DNA of 64,000 nucleotides from Bicyclus anynana (lineage: Eukaryota; Arthropoda; Insecta; Lepidoptera; Nymphalidae): contig NC_069087.1 in the NCBI RefSeq assembly GCF_947172395.1, positions 18,792,889-18,856,888 of the forward strand, given 5' to 3'. Of the stretch, positions 41,464-52,743 are shown one piece after another. The translations under genes were made by a program, and so were the position numbers. The notes beneath the pieces were generated by a model, which made no database searches, was not told the DNA's origin, and saw only the letters and a program-made list of their open reading frames with translations. Position 1 is the first letter of the stretch; each line of letters begins with the position of its first letter.

Positions 41464-42778
41464 ATTAAATATAAAAGAAATATTATGTGAATTCCGAACG
41501 ATGAATGGACTGATTTGGACGCCATATAATACTTTTAATTTTATCACATAGGTAGCTAATCTTCAGATTTTTAATTATGTAAAATTACAAACCCCACCCG
41601 CCAACCCTCATTTCCTGATAATGATGATTTTGACGAAAATTAAAGAATGGATAAACCAAACAATATAACCAATGTAATGTAATGTAATAAGACCAATAAG
41701 AAACGCCGAAGGATATTTCTTCCTTTTCCAACCCAGGTTGAAAAGATGAATTGATTCTTTTTAAACCTTATACTTGGTTGTCATTTACATCAGATAATTA
41801 AAGGGCAAGCTAAATTCAAACACACGTGTTGAAGGTTTTACAAACACCGCTCTGTACAGACAGATAGCTGTGTAGACAAAATAATGATTGCACAAACAAT
41901 TTTGGTTGAAAATTCCTTCACTCCGCCACTCGTCGCAAAGTTTAAGCCTCTCGATGACACTTAAACTGAATTGAGTCGAGTAATTACAAAGTTTTATGAC
42001 TAAATACATGTCGAGGAGACATGGCACATCAACCGTGTTATTGCTCGGAGTAAGGACGTACCGGTACGTAGAGAATAGCACGTAACGACACTGATGGTGG
42101 AGCAGTTAATTTAATTGGAATTGATGTGAATCTCTTACGGCTCTCACTAAAAACCTTATAATAAAACCTTAAAACAACATTACAAACATTACATAAACCC
42201 AAAAATAAGCGCTATATTTGGTAAAGTCTGCTATGCAGTCTATTTTTTAATTTATTTGAATTTATTCTTATTTTTATTATATTAGCTGTGACGTCACGCG
42301 GGTCTCATCTGATAATCAGCATACATTAATTGTTTTATAAGTAGTGCACGGGATATGCTGAGCTGTACAGTGCACCCTGCCTTTTTAAATATTACAGAGA
42401 TCATTAGGATACTGTCTGTAACCTTTACATTTGAATAACTTTATTTTCTTTCTTTCATCATAATTCGAATACTGTTAACTATTAATCTATAAGGCTGTTG
42501 ACATTATAAGTAGGTCAGATTAAAAAATGTCTGGCTGAGTTAGTTGTTGGCTTCTTTCCAAATTAGGGCTCGTCTGGAGCCTTTGAAGATTCTTTTGAAC
42601 TTAAAACTAAAGTTAACGAAACTACTTAAGTATATTGCTTTATAATAAAAATAGCTACTGATAAGACCGCTATTTTTAGTTAAGAAAACGAAAGTATACA
42701 CCTAGTAACATAATTGATTAAAACAATTTTGTATTTATTGCATAAATTGATCGAAATTTAACAATTTTTTTACTTTAT
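41464..42778. other. Anonymous non-coding DNA
   Basis: The 98-codon minus frame (41785-42081) shows no recognised motif. The rest is AT-rich. Confidence 0.4.
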
Positions 42779-42789
42779 ACACGAAAAAA

Positions 42790-43494
42790 AACTCTCAACT
42801 CACTCAACGTGTGGGCCTAAAAATGAACATGAGCAAGACGAAGATCATGTCTAATGCTCATGTAACGCTCCACCCAGTTATTGTTGAGGACTCTGCGCTC
42901 GAAATTGTAGACGAGTATATATACCTAGGACACACAGTCCAGTTAGGAAGGTCCAATTTCGAGAAAGAGGTAAATCGCCGAATCCAGCTCGGCTGGGCCG
43001 CGTTCGGAAAACTCCGCGACATCTTTTCGTCCAAAATTCCTCAGTGCCTGAAGACGAAAGTCTTCGAACAGTGCGTGTTGCCAGTGATGACATACGGATC
43101 CGAAACCTGGTCGCTAACTATGGGCCTCATTAGAAGGCTCAAAGTCACTCAGCGGGCGATGGAGCGATCTATGCTTGGAGTTTCTCTGCGTGATCGAATC
43201 AGAAATGAGGAGATCCGCAGACGAACCAAAGTCACCGACATAGCTCAGCGAGTCGCGAAGCTGAAGTGGCAATGGGCAGGCCACATAGTTCGAAGAGCCG
43301 ATGGACGTTGGGGTCCCAAGGTGTTGGAATGGCGACCCCGCACCGGAAAGCGCAGTGTTGGTCGACCCCCCACTAGGTGGACAGAGGACATCAAGCGGAT
43401 TGCAGGAAACCGCTGGATGCTGGCGGCTCGAGATCGTTATGCTTGGAGGTCCATGCAAGAGGCCTATGTCCAGCAGTGGACGTCCATCGGCTGA
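42790..43494 (+). CDS. RTE retrotransposon polyprotein, C-terminal fragment
   Basis: About 234 codons are open from the truncation point to the TGA at 43492-43494. There is no real start: the GTG at 42811 is internal, and the frame continues upstream to the insertion edge. The protein is the region after the reverse-transcriptase palm of an endonuclease/reverse transcriptase. It includes 'GLKMNMSKTKIM', 'IYLGHTVQLGRSNFEKEVNRR', 'CLKTKVFEQCVLPVMTYGSE', 'RAMERSMLGVSLRDRIRNEE' and the terminal 'GRPPTRWTEDIKRIAG' segment. It lacks the APE endonuclease and the RT catalytic motifs, so it cannot be active alone. It serves as the reference for the nine decayed RTE fragments in this window. An expressed function is unlikely. 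Confidence 0.85.
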   Translation, partial: NSQLTQRVGLKMNMSKTKIMSNAHVTLHPVIVEDSALEIVDEYIYLGHTVQLGRSNFEKEVNRRIQLGWAAFGKLRDIFSSKIPQCLKTKVFEQCVLPVMTYGSETWSLTMGLIRRLKVTQRAMERSMLGVSLRDRIRNEEIRRRTKVTDIAQRVAKLKWQWAGHIVRRADGRWGPKVLEWRPRTGKRSVGRPPTRWTEDIKRIAGNRWMLAARDRYAWRSMQEAYVQQWTSIG

Positions 43495-43517
43495 AAATGA
43501 TGATGATGATGATGATG
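42790..43517 (+). mobile_element. 5'-truncated RTE-class LINE with TSD
   Basis: The insertion is flanked by acacgaaaaaa at 42779-42789 and 43518-43528 (11-bp TSD). It ends in a (GAT)n tract (43499-43517) rather than poly(A), typical of RTE-type elements. Only the last about 730 bp of the element is present. The ORF is open from the first base of the insertion, so truncation and insertion are recent relative to the other RTE copies here. Confidence 0.85.
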
Positions 43518-43528
43518 ACACGAAAAAA

Positions 43529-43915
43529 TCAGGTCAGAAAATCTTTTTAGAATTATCGGAAATAATTCGAGGAAAATGCTGAATTTTGAAAATCGGTTAA
43601 CATAGTTACAAAGAATTTATTAAATAAAAATGAATGTTGAACCTGTTGTTCCTCTACTTGTAAACAGCAAGCCACACTCCACTAACATGTACTTTTAAAA
43701 ATTGTTTGACATAAGATACATTTTTCACTGAAATTCCCTTTGTGAAGCGAAGAGCCGGGCTACCGGCGTGTGGGCGCAGGGTTTAGCCCGGGGTCGAATT
43801 TCACAGCCGGGGATATCGGGGTAATTATAGGTGTCTAATTAACAGTAAACATGGTAATAATTTTGATTAGGAATTTCGTGAATTTCCTTCTTAGTTTGAG
43901 TTTAACATGATCATG
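43529..43915. other. Anonymous DNA
   Basis: A small GC-rich patch 43745-43820 (gagccgggctaccgg, tagcccggggtc) contains a gagccgggct/agcccgg inverted pair. Nothing else was seen. Confidence 0.4.
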
Positions 43916-43980
43916 CGTTTAACATGTCAAAAGTGCTTGTAAACTGAGCCTACTTGAAATAAATGATTTTTTTGATTTGA
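43916..43980 (+). repeat. Dispersed 3'-tail motif, copy 3 (reference)
   Basis: aacatgtcaaaagtgcttgt, then aaactgagcctacttgaaat, aaatgatttttttgatttg. This is the best preserved of four copies (1283, 33383 reversed, 37871). Confidence 0.6.
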
Positions 43981-44959
43981 CATGATTCCCTTCTTAGTTT
44001 GCGTTTATCATTAGGCGTGGGTACTAGACGTGCCGATGCATAAATGTTAAATGTATTCAAAGATCTGTACGCAATGTTGTAGGCAGATGGATTATAAAGT
44101 CTGCTTCAGTGTTGTAGGGCTTGTTCGAAGAGGGTTTGTTATATTTTTAACTTAAGTCCTCGTTTAACTAACTATTGTTTATATTGAAGTTACAAATATA
44201 GTGTTTTCCAATTGAAAAAATATATCGTTTATTGTTGTCTGTATTTTATTTTAGGCCTTCAACAATAGTTATTTAACATTTGTATGCAAGCCGCGAGTAT
44301 AGAATTATGTGAGGGTATACCCACTACAAAAAGCTCCAATAAAGCTCTATCATAAAATAAACTAATAAAACCCTCCAAAAAGCAATAGAATAATTTTAAT
44401 GCAGTTTTCGCATTGCCTTCGAATCTAATCCAAATAATATTTCATGTTTAAAAGAACCAAATTATATCGATAGCTAATCTTCACGATATATAACTATCCG
44501 ATGCGATATATAATAGGCACTCAAATGTCTTCTAAAACTTTGTTTACTTTTTAATCCTTTCATCACGTTTGCTGTGTCGCATTACATTTAGCGAGAGATC
44601 ACACTTGTACAAGTTTCAGTTGACGTGAGACCATTGGAGACGTTAATCTGTCAGACTCGTAAACTTTCCGACTGAGGATCTAAAAGTTGAACTTTAATTC
44701 GTTCAACGTTTTTGGCTCTCTTGTATGTAATATTTAGTTATACAACTGAAGAGTTTATCTGTCAAACGAAAAGTTGCTCTGTTATTGCAAGTGTAACAAC
44801 AATACAACACTGTACACACGGTGTGCTGCACAACAGTGAACAACTGCAGTCTGCACTCATATATTGTTTAAAATTCTATTATTTAAATGTTTAATAATAC
44901 TTTCTTTACAAACTCATTACATGATACACAAATAAACGTGAATTTATCATTGTATGCCC
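43981..44959. other. Anonymous non-coding DNA
   Basis: The 60-codon frame at 44712 shows nothing recognisable. The region is AT-rich. Confidence 0.45.
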
Positions 44960-44966
44960 GATTAGA

Positions 44967-46436
44967 TTTTTTTTTTTTTTTTTTAATTTATTTGGGTTAA
45001 CAAACAGTAAACGATAAGATTACAATTCAAAAAATTACTGACATTAAGACTAAATCGTTAACCTACACCGTTAACCACAGATTAATATAATTAATACAAG
45101 AAAAGTGAAATATTAAAAGTGAAGTGACATTGAAAGATTAAGCTACTTATACATTAGATTTTAAATTTTTTGTGACAATTGTTTTTTGAATTTACTTGGA
45201 CGAGTATCAGAATATAAATCAACGTAGGTATAATTATCATTATAGTTTCGCATTAGCGCATACATTGGCGAACGCTTTCCAGTGTTAGTACGGCATTTAC
45301 CTATAGCAAACAATGGTTTTTTAATTCGCATTTGTGTAAGACGTGGAACTCTATAATTTAATTTATTATTAATAGGTATGCAGTCATACTTTCCATGACA
45401 AATGTCATAGAGGAGCAAAGCCAATAGCTGAGTGCGTCTAGTCTTAAGTGAATGAATATTGTATTTTTCAAGAAGATAATCATACGAGCTATAATTTCTA
45501 AAGAATTTGAAGTTTACACGTTTTAAGTATTTCTTTTGTACTGATTCAAGGGCTTCAATATACTTCTGGTAGTACGGATTCCATACCGATACAGCATATT
45601 CCAATTGCGAACGTATAAGACTCTTGTAAATGTAAAGAAAAGTTGATGGTCGGGTAAACTCCATACAACTTCGCATAACAAAACCATACATTTTAAAAGC
45701 TCTGTTGACAACATTATCTATATGAATATCCAAATGTAATTTTGAATCCAAAACTACACCAAGATCTTTAACGCTGTCTGCTGAGTCTAATTCTGTACCA
45801 CAAAGTTTGTATTGAAATTTACTAACAACTTTTTTTTTTGTAAATCGAATTAATTTACACTTATTTAATGCTAAACTTAATTTGTTTTCCTTGCAATATG
45901 TTGAGAAACGGTCTAGATCTTCTTGGATTTTAACATGATCGTACAAATTTCGAATTGAGTAGTAAATTTTTAGGTCATCAGCATATAGAAGTATGTTGCT
46001 ATGCTGGAAACACGTATTTACGTCATTTATAAATAGAATAAATAAAAGAGGACCTAATATAGAGCCCTGTGGCACACCAGAGGTTACAGGAACGAAAGCC
46101 GATTCGAAACCATTAACAACAACTTTCTGTGTACGGTTAGAAATATAAGATTTAAACCAACGCCAAAGACTGCCTCGAATTCCATTATAAGCTAGTTTAT
46201 TTAGCAAAATTTTATGATCAACTCTGTCGAAAGCCTTTCGGAAATCTGTATATATACTATCTGTTTGAATATTTGTGTCTATTGCTTCAAAAAGGTATGT
46301 CGTATAGATTAAGAGGTTGGTGGTAGTAGACCGTTTTTGAACAAAGCCATGCTGCTGCTCGATTATTTTCCCATGTAGCGAGGGATAAATACTTTTATGC
46401 ACGAGACGCTCGAAAAGCTTTGACAGAGCCGGATTT
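44967..46436 (-). mobile_element. 5'-truncated Jockey-superfamily LINE with TSD
   Basis: The 9-bp direct repeat gattagatt lies at 44960-44968 and 46437-46445. On the minus strand the 3' end is an uninterrupted poly(A) of about 16-18 (plus-strand T run 44967-44984), preceded by an about 175-bp 3' UTR (44985-45160). The 5' end is truncated within the reverse-transcriptase domain. Poly(A) tail, variable TSD and truncation are hallmarks of target-primed reverse transcription. The element is young, since tail, TSD and ORF are all intact. Confidence 0.9.
45161..46436 (-). CDS. Jockey-like reverse transcriptase, N-terminally truncated
   Basis: The open frame starts at the insertion edge ('NPALSKLFERLVHKS', about 46436) and ends at 45161, so the GTG at 46402 is not a genuine start. 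Numbering from that GTG, RT motifs are 'DFRKAFD' at residues 53-59 (first catalytic Asp at 53), 'SGVPQGSILGPLLF' at 108-121 and 'YADD' at 140-143 with the catalytic Asp pair. A 'SVKDLGVVLD' thumb-type block follows near 210-220, then a C-terminal connection region. The catalytic residues are all present. The missing part is the upstream APE endonuclease and ORF1. The family is Jockey/CR1-like; poly(A) favours Jockey. The product normally copies its own RNA at nicked chromosomal DNA. This copy cannot move autonomously. Confidence 0.9.
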
Positions 46437-46445
46437 GATTAGATT

Positions 46446-46870
46446 GTATTTAAATTATTATATTAGATAGTTTTAGACACCAATCATTAATGAATTGACC
46501 TATAAGACCCGCAACGGCTACAGATTCGTAGGTCATCACTGGCAACACGCTGTTAGACCCAGGCCTACTGATTACTCGTATTTTCGACACAGAGTTGATG
46601 TGATAGTTTCGCAGTCAAACACATTAATTACTCGCCACGGAAACAAAGGCTCGCCGTCCATCAGTCACTTTGACGCGCCGCGCCCGCACCGCTCCGCACC
46701 GACACGGTGACACCTCATAAATCAAAACTAAATCTACAAGTTGGTCACACACCAGTAACAATCACCGCACTTATTGCCTATAATTGTATTGTCCGTTTTT
46801 GTTATTCGTTATTATTATGTTTTAGTTTTGTGTCTTCAGTTGTCGATGTCCCTACGACGTGTACAAAGCA
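46446..46870. other. Anonymous DNA, locally GC-rich
   Basis: 46660-46712 (gacgcgccgcgcccgcaccgc) is CpG-rich. The 71-73 codon frames over it carry no recognised domain. Confidence 0.4.
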
Positions 46871-46875
46871 TTTTC

Positions 46876-47069
46876 GTTATCAACACATATTCGGCTCACT
46901 GCTGAGCTCGAGTCTCCTGTCAGAATGAGACGGATTAGGCCAGTAGTTCACCACGCTGACCTAATGCGGGTTGGCAGACCTCACACACGCAGAGAATTAA
47001 GAAAATTCTCTGGTATGCAGGTTTCCTCGTTTGAGACACGTGATATTTAATATCTTAAAATGCACACAA
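46876..47069 (-). mobile_element. tRNA-derived SINE family A, head missing
   Basis: cgttatcaacacatattcgg, gcgggttggcagacctcaca, tatgcaggtttcctcg (with a 14-bp deletion) and gagacacgtgatatttaata match the 3' two-thirds of family A on the minus strand. The copy ends at aaaatgcacacaac, just before the tRNA-like part. Confidence 0.75.
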
Positions 47070-48090
47070 CCTCTATATAATACACAACAAAGCGCTTTGA
47101 TTGTTCACATTTTCCTATGACAAAAACGGCGAAGCTTTGACTAAGTTCTGCAATGCTCTTCCAATTCCTTCTCGTGTTGTTTTTTTTATAACTTGAGTGT
47201 GAATAATTTTCTTGGCAAGCTTCTCTGATCTTAGGTCACATGTAAGTTGGATCACGGAAAGTCTATTAAATACAAAATGTTCATTACATCAGGTACAAAA
47301 TGACTATATTACATCATTACTTATCTTTATCAAAAATCGTTGAACGCTAGTAAGTACCCAAACTGTGCCCGCGGTTTAAACCGCTAGGTGCTAGGTGTGT
47401 GGTCAGCCTCGAACGCCCTTCCACACCCTCGGTGTTATAATTAGTCATTCATGTTCATTGTTTACAATCATTATCGCTGCCTGTCTAGACTATAATAAGC
47501 GGCTTCCAGGCTATTTGATAAATGAAAACAACGGCTGAAATTATCACTATCTACAAAGCAAACAGCTATGTAATGACTTGCGGCATTTGTACAATGACGA
47601 CCTTTTACTTTTAACTTAGGTTCATTGAGTCTGTTTCAATACGACCAGTCAAAGATTCGAGTCCCAGGTAAGGTTAAAGTAAATAAAAGTTAGATAATTG
47701 TTTGGGCTTTATTGGACCTTTTTAAATCATAATATCAAAACGTAAAACAAAAATCAACGTCAACGTTCTTAAAAAAGAACCAATATAATATAAAGAAAAT
47801 AATAGACATAATCTCTACTGTAAGACTTTCCAAATGTAACAAAGAAACAAAGTACAGTCAAAGAGCCAACTGATTAGGTCTCAACAGAGTCTTCAGTTGT
47901 AACTTCAAGAGACCTCTGAGCTACATCATTATACGTACGCTTGTCTACAGCTCACTGCGAGCTTGGTACATACATGAATGATATACATAAATGAACATTT
48001 ACGTATTGTAACTATCATTGTTAATGATAATTACCAACGAATATTACGTAAACTCCGAGGTACGGAGTGATAACACCAACAACTTTCAAA
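47070..48090. other. Anonymous non-coding DNA
   Basis: No gene or recognised repeat was seen. Confidence 0.45.
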
Positions 48091-48094
48091 TTCC

Positions 48095-48165
48095 GGTCTG
48101 AGAATTTTTACCAAGAAGATTTTTGGAAGAATGAAAAGTTCAATACTTCCGGGTCATAATCCTGA
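48095..48165 (-). repeat. SINE family C body fragment
   Basis: taccaagaagatttttggaa, then gaatgaaaagttcaatactt, ccgggtcataatcctg, corresponds to the family C body plus a decayed B box on the minus strand. Confidence 0.45.
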
Positions 48166-48708
48166 TGATAATGAGAATAGCTGTCATTTATGAACTAATT
48201 GAACAATTGATCAGCAAACTTAAGTTGACTGAGTTTCCAATGGCGATGAACTATATTTACTATATTTTGCGTCTCTAGAGTTTTGCATACGAGCGTAATC
48301 ATTATTTGGAAGGGAGCTTCTTACTTAACATATCCTTACGTATTAGCACAAAGGTCGTTACAATCTCTTTATCTCTGAATACAAAAGTAATTAACTTTCA
48401 AATTTATAACAAAGACAATATGTGTACACGCGAAGTAATGAGGGATGTTCGTACGACATTACTCCAGTAATGGGAACACGACATGACAGAACAGGAGACT
48501 TCTTCTGTAATCATTTCTTTTTTAATTAATGGAACGTTGGGACTTGTGTTTTGAGATTCCTACATGTTGCTGTCTTTACTTATAATTAAATCGTTGAGAT
48601 TCAAACAGAAATGTATTATCGCAGTCTTATATTAACTAGATACTGATTTTTTTATTACCCATAGGTACATTAAATGGTATAAGACGGTGGTGGGTGTACT
48701 ATAATTAC
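48166..48708. other. Anonymous non-coding DNA
   Basis: Nothing was recognised. Confidence 0.45.
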
Positions 48709-48709
48709 A

Positions 48710-48935
48710 TTTTTTTTATTCTTTTACATGTTAGCCCTTGACTACAACCTCACCTGATAGTAAATGATGATGCAATCTAAGTTGGAAGCGGGCTAACTTG
48801 TTAGGAGGATGAAAATTCACACGCCAGACCATGACCAATCAAGAAAACCTCAATCGACCCAGCCGGGGATCGAACCCAGGACCTCCGTCTTGTAAATCAA
48901 CCGCGCATACTACTGCGCCACGAAGGCCGTCAAAA
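48710..48935 (-). mobile_element. tRNA-derived SINE family B with internal deletion
   Basis: The minus-strand head (ccttcgtggcgcagtagtat, ggaggtcctgggttcgatcc with a good B box) leads to cttgattggtcatggtctgg. It then jumps to gtgaattttcatcctcctaa, having lost about 90 bp that contain the ccggcaaagacgtaccgcc block. It ends at acatgtaaaagaataaaaa. Confidence 0.8.
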
Positions 48936-49988
48936 TTTAGCAACAGCTCGGTCGCATAGAGTCACACATTACAGTATTTATGAACAAAAGGTCTGAGCGC
49001 CGTTAAGTTAAATAATAAATGGAATTAGGTGCCACATTTATTTGACAAAAGGATTTATAGTTGTGTATATTATACGGCGGAGACCTGCTCAAATACGCCA
49101 ATATTTGCTAATATCGGGCGCTCGCCGGGTTATGGCGCGACAGTTTGCACGGATCACGAGATTCGCGCTTGATTAAGCTCATCGACTTTCGCAAATATTT
49201 GTAGAATTTTCCTCATCCGCTGATGTTAGCTTTGGCCGAGCGGATCATCGAACTGTGCCGCGACAGCTGACTGACATCTCGTCACACAATGTGAGGTATC
49301 GTTACGAGTAAGTATATCGTATCGTAGAGTAGCCTGCATCATCGCTTACTATATTTATTTCGGAAAAATCATGAAAAAGAATAATTCCATATTGAAGCTA
49401 ATATTACGAGCTACAATATCTATGTCCAATCATAAAAAGGCCAATCTTCTATTGATGATTATGATGAACTTATATTACGCACTACGATATATCCGAGAAG
49501 TACTCGTAGCTACAGCGCTGTACAGTTAGCTGTTTATCGTCAATACTTCTCATACCTCTCCACCACTCAATATTAATCGAAATACACACAATTTCGACAC
49601 TTCGATGAGTGCACATCTTGAGGATAGCACATTACACTAACACCCATCAGCGGCGTATTGGCGCCCGCAATTAGCTGCGCCATCGCGTCTCTAAGAGCAT
49701 TTGCCAAACACTGACAACACGACGATAGCCACACAATTACCAGCTATCAACACTATCGTAATGGCGACCGCTCTGCAAACAAACTAGCGCCCATGTCAAA
49801 TGCATCGGCATCTTGCTGTGCCATTTGATGACCTACGGCTATGGGAATAAAGCTCAAATCAATGCCTCATGTTCATCATCAAGATTAGCTGCACTCATGA
49901 CCCACAAATGGTACTAATGCAAAACCATTCGACTATGTTTAGTGTTGAGCTTTAGTGTAATTTGTAATGGTAGCAGGTGTTGAAGTAA
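48936..49988. other. Anonymous non-coding DNA
   Basis: Balanced composition over 49080-49330 and 49600-49850 with no repeat signature. There is no ORF. These stretches could hold conserved non-coding elements. Confidence 0.4.
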
Positions 49989-49994
49989 TATCTA

Positions 49995-50182
49995 TACTAA
50001 TATAATAAAGCTGAAGACTTTGTTTGTTTGATTGAACGAGCTAATCTCAGGAACTACTGGTCCGATTTGAAAAATTATTTCAGTGTTAGATAGTCCATTT
50101 ATCGATAAAGCCTATAGGCTATATATTATTTCCATATTTCTACGGGAACGGGAACCACGTGATACCTCGCGGCGTCCTCTAT
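49995..50182 (+). mobile_element. Helitron-like element
   Basis: tactaatataataaagctga, then gctaatctcaggaactactg, tccgatttgaaaaattattt, cgggaacgggaaccacgtga and cgcggcgtcctctattt. The 5' terminus is preserved (atc-tatactaatat). The 3' CTAG has decayed to CTAT. Confidence 0.55.
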
Positions 50183-50189
50183 TTCGTAT

Positions 50190-51100
50190 ATACCGATCGA
50201 TCCTATTTTTCCAGTTTACCCCAATTCAAGACAATTCCAATCCCTAAGTCAAGACAGTCTATTACGAGTAAACCTTTTATCATATAAGTATTTAAAACAG
50301 TCCATTCCATGCTTAAAATATATTTTTTTTAATTTTAAGGCTCTTTGAAATATTTATATAAAAGCCTTACCTACGTAAATAATTCTAAAATATTTATTGT
50401 ACAACATAATTTCTTCATAATAATAATACAGTTTATAGCATGGCGTCATTGGTCAGTTGGTCTCTCCAGGAAGTTTATAGTATAGACATACAAGTATAGC
50501 TAGAATCCAAAACTCTGGAAGACTAATATAACTCTTCCAGAGTTTTGGATAGTAGCTTAATTCTTGTTTGGATATACGGATTCTAGTTGGACTGGATTCT
50601 AGTGAATAAATAAACCGGCACTGTTTATTCACACCAATTTCAGAAATTACTGGCGCGGTAGAGGTAACTCGGTAGTATTTTATTATTTCATGTACTGCTA
50701 GAGGCTAGCTTAGTTTCATTGCAAGGCCGCAACTATGTATCACCGGGCGCAAGGCCCGCGGCCGGTGATACATACTATATTTCTGATACATATTATGATA
50801 CATAGACCGTGTCGTACACGCAGCGAACTGCCGCAATATCCTGTGACTCCTGCGCCCGGGGGGGTCGTATTTTCGGCGGTAACATAATATTTGGCCTTGA
50901 TAATCCAATTTGCTTTCGACGCTCGAATTTCCGCCGCTTGTTTACGAGACACGCTTGCACGCCGGGACTAGTTCGAGACCGATAGGTTGTGCGTTTAATT
51001 AGAAAATTTAGAAAGACATTTTAAGATCGATAACGCATAGAGAAATATTAACTTTCTCAATCTAATCTAATTGAAGTACAAAGATGAAATTTGGCAGAGA
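50190..51100. other. Anonymous DNA with hairpin
   Basis: There are no genes. Minus frames at 50705-50952 overlap a palindromic GC patch (gcccgcggccggtgatacat, 50753-50772) and look compositional. Confidence 0.4.
50505..50550. repeat. Perfect 18-bp inverted repeat, 10-nt loop
   Basis: atccaaaactctggaaga at 50505-50522 and tcttccagagttttggat at 50533-50550 are perfect complements. ggattctagt/tggactggattctagt repeats follow at 50578-50604. Confidence 0.9.
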
Positions 51101-51104
51101 GGTA

Positions 51105-51205
51105 GTCTATAGTCAGTAGACGTCCGCTAAGAACGGATTTTGCGACAGGGCCGGAGCAAAGAGGTTCTAAGAGCAAACGAAATTGCGGCCGTCCGCTCGT
51201 TAAAT
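51105..51205 (+). mobile_element. Helitron-like 3' fragment
   Basis: gcagagaggtagtctatagt, ccggagcaaagaggttctaa and aaattgcggccgtccgctcg match the right end of 4270-4553. CTAG has become CTCG. Confidence 0.45.
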
Positions 51206-52137
51206 ATAAGAGCAATAGCATCTGTACTGAAAACAAAACAGTAAAAACTGAGTATTTGTATACGAACATTCATCATTATTAGTTGGGCACGCCTACTTTA
51301 AAAACTTCTTCTTACATTTAAACCATAAGCACCATCGGCGGCTAACCTTTTGATATCGGCAGACCTCGTAGTGTCAACGAACACTGCGGTCCCCGAAGGG
51401 GTCTATGGACGTTGGATATTTAAACTAAAGGAAGAAAAAAAACATAAAAATTCGCCGTCTGGTACCGTTATCGTCTGATAACTAAAAACCGCAGCAATAT
51501 TCATAAGTACTCCCTCGAAATGTTTAATATCGCGCAATTTCCTTATACAATAACAAACCCCTTCCATTCCATTCGAATGCAACTCTTCTGTCTCGATATC
51601 AAATAAAACTATAAAACTATGGAAAAGAGATGCTTTTCAAGAAAATTCACTTTCCGCATCATCGCATGCATTCAAACAATAATAACAGGAAATGATATTG
51701 CGTAAACTTCACTCATCGAAAATAAATAAAATACGTTTGCGGAATAACATGGAATAACGAGGAATAACGGGGAAAATCGGATACTCTCTGCAATATTCCG
51801 TCCTCTAGGTTGCAATTTAGGGTTAACAAGTAGATATTATTACGCTATGCCAATCTGTGGGAACGTTCCAGAATTCAATCTCTAACTCGTCTCGTTACTC
51901 GGAGTTCTATTTCCAACACAGTGGGCGTTTCTGAATTCGGTAGAATAGCAATAATTAATTAATGTTCTTAGCGCCACAAATGTATCTACAACAATAGGGT
52001 AAAGAGCATTGAGTACAGGGTAAAATAAATCAGAGTAACGTAACTATAACGGCTCTTAATAACATTCTTTAAGTTACCAATAATCAATGTTTCGATTTTT
52101 CTACTGTTCGCATGGGTTTTTGTTCTTATACACCCCT
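51206..52137. other. Anonymous non-coding DNA
   Basis: A 10-11 bp tandem repeat (ggaataacat/ggaataacga/ggaataacgg) lies at 51741-51770. Nothing else was recognised. Confidence 0.45.
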
Positions 52138-52138
52138 A

Positions 52139-52312
52139 TCTATAATAATATTATAAAGAGGTAAAGGTAGTTTTGTTGGGGGTAATCTCTGGACCTACTG
52201 AACCGATTTGGAAAATTCTCTTCACGTCACTTGTGAGTGTCATAGATATTATATCTCCGTATTCTCACAGGAACGGGAAGTACACGGGTGAAGCCGCGGG
52301 GCGTCGGATAAC
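52139..52312 (+). mobile_element. Helitron-like element
   Basis: tctataataatattataaag, then gtaatctctggacctactga, accgatttggaaaattctct, acaggaacgggaagtacacg and gccgcggggcgtcgga. The 5' TC follows A. The 3' CTAG is lost. Confidence 0.55.
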
Positions 52313-52449
52313 TTATAATTATAAAAAGTTTATCTATCATTACACAAAACACCGACTGAGCGCTGCGTTGGATGTATTTACTATAACATCGTGATTTGTT
52401 TATTAAATGCGATTATCAGTAGTTGAAAAGTAACAAACGCGAGTTTGTC

Positions 52450-52545
52450 AGGTGCCCTTATAGACCGAGAGCCAGCGACAGCCAACAGAACAGAACTTTG
52501 TAAGCTCATGCTCCTACCATAGATAAATACCGTAACCAACTATGG
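52450..52545 (-). repeat. Dispersed repeat R-gagcatg, copy 2
   Basis: gagagccagcgacagccaac, then gctcatgctcctaccatag, ataaataccgtaacc, is the reverse of 35760-35835. It shares ggctgtcgctggctct with 53028-53115. Confidence 0.55.
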
Positions 52546-52587
52546 AGCTTGGACCGTGGTGGCTTTGGGAGATAGCAGGTTTTTTAT

Positions 52588-52743
52588 CGGCATAATATGC
52601 GTAATGATATCCCCATTCGCCAGACACTTGGCTTCATAGCAACCCTTCGGTAGAGACCCTTCAAATTAAATAGTGTTTTTCGAAGGGTTGCCGCGAAGCT
52701 AAGTGACTGGCGACTGGTAATATAATTTTACATATTATACTGA
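52588..52743. mobile_element. About 155-bp foldback MITE candidate
   Basis: Inner arms 52618-52649 (cgccagacacttggcttcat, then agcaacccttcg) and 52681-52712 are inverted with about five mismatches. Weaker complementarity continues outward (cataatatgcgtaatgatat versus aatataattttacatattat). No ORF is present. No clear TSD was found. Confidence 0.6.

Noticed and set aside
43301..43582. 93-aa plus-strand and 135-aa minus-strand frames in the RTE copy
   Set aside because: They are out-of-frame shadows of the RTE ORF; the Ser-rich start of the minus frame is the (GAT)n tail read in reverse.
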